From Nocardia acidivorans NBRC 108247 (GTDB lineage Bacteria; Actinomycetota; Actinomycetes; Mycobacteriales; Mycobacteriaceae), in contig NZ_BDAW01000051.1 in NCBI RefSeq assembly GCF_001625085.1, positions 1 to 64,000 on the forward strand: a stretch of 64,000 nucleotides of DNA, written 5' to 3'. Shown here in pieces: positions 61,525 to 64,000 of this stretch. Under the pieces are notes generated by a model. The model was not told the DNA's origin, made no database searches, and saw only the letters and a program-made list of their open reading frames with translations. Within the stretch, counting starts at the first letter, position 1, and every line of letters begins with the position of its first letter. A program made the position numbers and the translations under genes.

Positions 61525-62442
61525 ATGGTGAACGAGAACGCGGCTGATATCGACTTCAGCAAGGGCCACGGCACGCAGAACGATTTCGTCGTGCTGCCGG
61601 ATCCCGATGCCTGGCTGGAGCTGACCGAATCGCGGCTGGCGGCGCTGTGCGATCGGCAGCGCGGTATCGGCGCGGACGGTGTGCTGCGGGTGGCGCGCGC
61701 GGGTGCGCTCATCGAAAACGGAACTCTCCCAGCGCTTCCCGAAGGCGTCAGCCTCGAAGACTGGTTCATGGACTACCGCAATGCCGATGGCTCGATCGCC
61801 GAGATGTGCGGCAACGGCGTGCGCGTCTTCGCGCACTACCTGGTCGCCACCGGCCTGGAATCGGCCGATGAGTTCGTGGTCGGCAGCCGCGCCGGGGCGC
61901 GCCCGGTGCTCGTGCACCACGCCGATCCGGTGCACGGTGAGGTCACCGTGGCCATGGGCAAGGTCCGCACGCTCGGTGAGTCCAACGCCACTCTCGACGG
62001 TCGCGAATTCACCGGTCTGGGCATCGACGTGGGCAATCCGCACCTGGCCTGCGTGGTTCCCGGCCTCACCCACGAGGAGCTCGCGGCCCTCGATCTCACC
62101 CACGCCCCTTCCTTCGACCACACCGTCTTCCCGAACGGCGTGAATGTCGAAATCCTCACCGCCCTCGGTGTCGCCTCCGACGGCAATCGCGGCGTGGACA
62201 TGCGCGTCTATGAACGGGGCGTAGGCGAAACCCGTTCCTGCGGAACGGGAACCGTGGCCGCCGCCGCGGCAGCCCTGTCCGCCGACGGCTTCGATCTGGC
62301 CGCCGACACCGGCCACATCCAGGTCCACATTCCGGGCGGCACCGTCACCGTCGGCATCGACCACGGCGCGGCCACTCTCCGAGGACCGTCGGTTCTGGTT
62401 GCCACGGGCAAGATCGCCGCCAAGTGGTGGCAGGACGCGTAA
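61525..62442 (+). CDS. dapF: Diaminopimelate epimerase
   Basis: A 305-residue enzyme converting LL- to meso-diaminopimelate. The two catalytic Cys residues are in [10 protein letters not shown] and [11 protein letters not shown]. The typical opening [14 protein letters not shown], the stretch GNPHLACVV and the C-terminal [11 protein letters not shown] are present. It begins 25 bp after the methyltransferase gene and is likely co-transcribed with hflX or stands alone. With dapA at the other end of the window it supplies cell-wall diaminopimelate. Confidence 0.96.
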   Translation: MVNENAADIDFSKGHGTQNDFVVLPDPDAWLELTESRLAALCDRQRGIGADGVLRVARAGALIENGTLPALPEGVSLEDWFMDYRNADGSIAEMCGNGVRVFAHYLVATGLESADEFVVGSRAGARPVLVHHADPVHGEVTVAMGKVRTLGESNATLDGREFTGLGIDVGNPHLACVVPGLTHEELAALDLTHAPSFDHTVFPNGVNVEILTALGVASDGNRGVDMRVYERGVGETRSCGTGTVAAAAAALSADGFDLAADTGHIQVHIPGGTVTVGIDHGAATLRGPSVLVATGKIAAKWWQDA

Positions 62443-62548
62443 GGCGATCGGGAGCCAGGGTCCCGGAAACCCCGCCTTCGCCCGCGGCGGAATCGCCGCG
62501 AAATAACCGAATGCGCTGTTCGGTTGGTCCATGGGACTATGGAGGCGT

Positions 62549-64000
62549 ATGAGTAAACAAGAGACGTACGAGTTCACTCCCGCTGAGGAGAACACCGACG
62601 ACGCCGCGACCGGCTGGTCCGCGTCGCCCACGGTCGGTGAATTGCAGCTCGATGAACGTGCCGCCCTGCGCCGCACCGCCGGCCTGTCCACCGAGCTCGA
62701 GGATGTCACCGAGGTCGAGTACCGGCAGCTGCGCCTGGAGCGCGTGGTGCTGGTCGGCGTCTGGACCGAGGGCACGACCGAGCAGGTCGAGGCGCGCATG
62801 GCCGAGCTGGCCGCGCTCGCGGAGACCGCCGGTTCGCAGGTGCTGGACACGCTGATCCAGCGCCGCGACAAACCGGACAAGGCCACCTACATCGGCTCCG
62901 GCAAGACCGAAGAGCTGCGCGCCATGGTCCTCGAGACCGGCGCCGATACGGTCATTCTCGACGGTGAATTGAGTCCCGCGCAGCTGACCGCGCTGGAGAA
63001 GATCGTCAAGGTGAAGGTCATCGACCGCACCGCGCTGATTCTCGATATCTTCGCCCAGCACGCCACGTCCCGGGAGGGCAAGGCACAGGTCGCGCTCGCG
63101 CAGATGCAGTACATGATGCCGCGATTGCGCGGTTGGGGTGAATCCATGTCCCGGCAGGCCGGTGGTCGTGCGGGCGCCAATGGCGGTGTGGGTACCCGCG
63201 GTCCCGGTGAGACCAAGATCGAGACCGATCGTCAGCGCATTCGCGAGCGCATGGCCAAACTGCGCCGTGAGATCCGCGAGATGAAGACCGCCCGCGATAC
63301 CAAGCGGCACCGTCGCGTCTCCAGCGGTATCCCGCAGGTGGCGATCGTCGGCTACACCAACGCGGGCAAATCGAGCCTGATGAACGCGCTCACCGGCGCG
63401 GGCATCCTGGTGCAGGACGCGCTCTTCGCCACCCTGGACCCGACCACCCGCAAGGCCGCGCTCGCGGACGGCCGCGAGGTCGTCTTCACCGACACCGTCG
63501 GTTTCGTGCGTCACCTGCCGACCCAGCTGGTCGAGGCGTTCCGCTCCACCTTGGAAGAGGTGACCGGCGCGGATCTGCTGCTGCATGTGGTGGACGGTTC
63601 GGACCCCTTCCCGGATCAGCAGATCAAGGCGGTCCGCGAGGTCGTCACCGACGTGCTGCGTGAAACCAAGACCCCCGCACCGCCGGAGTTGTTGGTAGTC
63701 AACAAGATCGACGCCCTGGACCCGATGGAGCTGACCCAGCTGCGCGGCTGGCTCCCCGAGGCGGTCTTCGTCTCCGCGGCCACCGGTCAGGGCCTGGACG
63801 TGCTGCGCGAACGCCTGGACAAGGTCCTGGGCGGCCTGGTGGAGGTCAGCGTCCTGCTGCCCTACACCCGAGGCGATTTGATGGCCCGCATCCACGCGGA
63901 CGGTCGCATCCTCACCACTGAGCACGAGGCCGACGGCACCCTGGTCCGCGCCAAGGTCCCCGCCGCACTGGCGGGCCTGCTCAGCGAATACGCCCACGCG
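62549..64000 (+). CDS. hflX: GTPase HflX (3' end outside the window)
   Basis: At least 484 codons of a ribosome-associated GTPase. An acidic N-terminal tail is followed by the HflX N-domain (KATYIGSGKTEELRAMVLET), a Gly-rich linker (GRAGANGGVGTRGPGETKIE) and the G domain with G1 GYTNAGKSSLMNAL, G3 DTVGFVRHLP and G4 NKID. HflX rescues stalled or antibiotic-blocked ribosomes. ATG at 62549 is used; an in-frame ATG at 62531 is possible because GGAGG lies only 3 nt before the later one. The stop codon is beyond the window. Confidence 0.95.
   Translation, partial: MSKQETYEFTPAEENTDDAATGWSASPTVGELQLDERAALRRTAGLSTELEDVTEVEYRQLRLERVVLVGVWTEGTTEQVEARMAELAALAETAGSQVLDTLIQRRDKPDKATYIGSGKTEELRAMVLETGADTVILDGELSPAQLTALEKIVKVKVIDRTALILDIFAQHATSREGKAQVALAQMQYMMPRLRGWGESMSRQAGGRAGANGGVGTRGPGETKIETDRQRIRERMAKLRREIREMKTARDTKRHRRVSSGIPQVAIVGYTNAGKSSLMNALTGAGILVQDALFATLDPTTRKAALADGREVVFTDTVGFVRHLPTQLVEAFRSTLEEVTGADLLLHVVDGSDPFPDQQIKAVREVVTDVLRETKTPAPPELLVVNKIDALDPMELTQLRGWLPEAVFVSAATGQGLDVLRERLDKVLGGLVEVSVLLPYTRGDLMARIHADGRILTTEHEADGTLVRAKVPAALAGLLSEYAHA

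Overview
The window is high-GC chromosomal DNA from an actinomycete of the order Mycobacteriales, most like Nocardia. The order of the housekeeping genes matches the Mycobacterium tuberculosis Rv2753c-Rv2725c block: dapA, RNase J, ftsK, argA-type acetyltransferase, pgsA, clgR, pspA (35-kDa antigen), pspM, DUF3046, recA, recX, miaB, an Rv2732c-like membrane protein, DUF349, an Rv2728c-like protein, miaA, dapF, hflX. The recA gene has no intein. A gluABCD operon between recX and miaB and a nitric oxide synthase point to Nocardia or a close relative rather than Mycobacterium. Gene names rest on motifs and recalled family sequences; no search was run.

Layout. 0-4.1 kb: two minus-strand genes (DoxX-like, unknown), then an overlapping operon of LuxR-type response regulator, HisKA_3-type kinase and a degenerate kinase-like membrane protein. 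4.2-7.9 kb: RHH/HicB-like regulator, dapA and RNase J (4-bp overlap). 8.0-13.0 kb: secreted proteins, a DinB-like TIGR03085 protein and a large AfsR-type regulator. 13.3-15.9 kb: ftsK. 16.2-22.5 kb: an accessory segment with a small Cys-rich protein, NOS oxygenase, a minus-strand tRNA array (Arg-Gln-Arg-Gln), a tiny ORF with its own terminator, and several gene remnants (TetR, YVTN propeller, oxidoreductase). 22.5-27.7 kb: argA, pgsA, cinA and the envelope-stress set clgR-pspA-pspM behind an ECF sigma-E-like promoter. 28-37.8 kb: accessory genes, including two MDR oxidoreductases, a CUT2 sugar ABC operon with ROK repressor and XylR-like operator, a PIG-L deacetylase, a glycosyltransferase and a NuoL fragment. 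37.8-46.3 kb: DUF3046, CGNR regulator, decayed VOC and flavin-oxidase genes, an MFS/Lrp divergent pair, and recA-recX with an SOS box. 46.3-50.1 kb: gluABCD on the minus strand. 50.3-64 kb: miaB, an MFS/AraC divergent pair, DUF349, miaA, an SpoU-type methyltransferase, dapF and hflX, which runs off the window.

Themes. (1) Many genes start exactly 6-7 nt after a TANNNT hexamer, the signature of leaderless transcripts; I used this to choose starts. (2) Intergenic regions carry dispersed short palindromic elements (a 55-61 bp family in three copies and a REP-like family in four) and several local tandem duplications. (3) The most unusual protein is RecX: 676 residues, with a ~325-residue disordered N-terminus and three copies of the last RecX helical module. 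(4) The NOS gene sits just downstream of a 54-residue Cys/His-rich protein, a possible functional partner.
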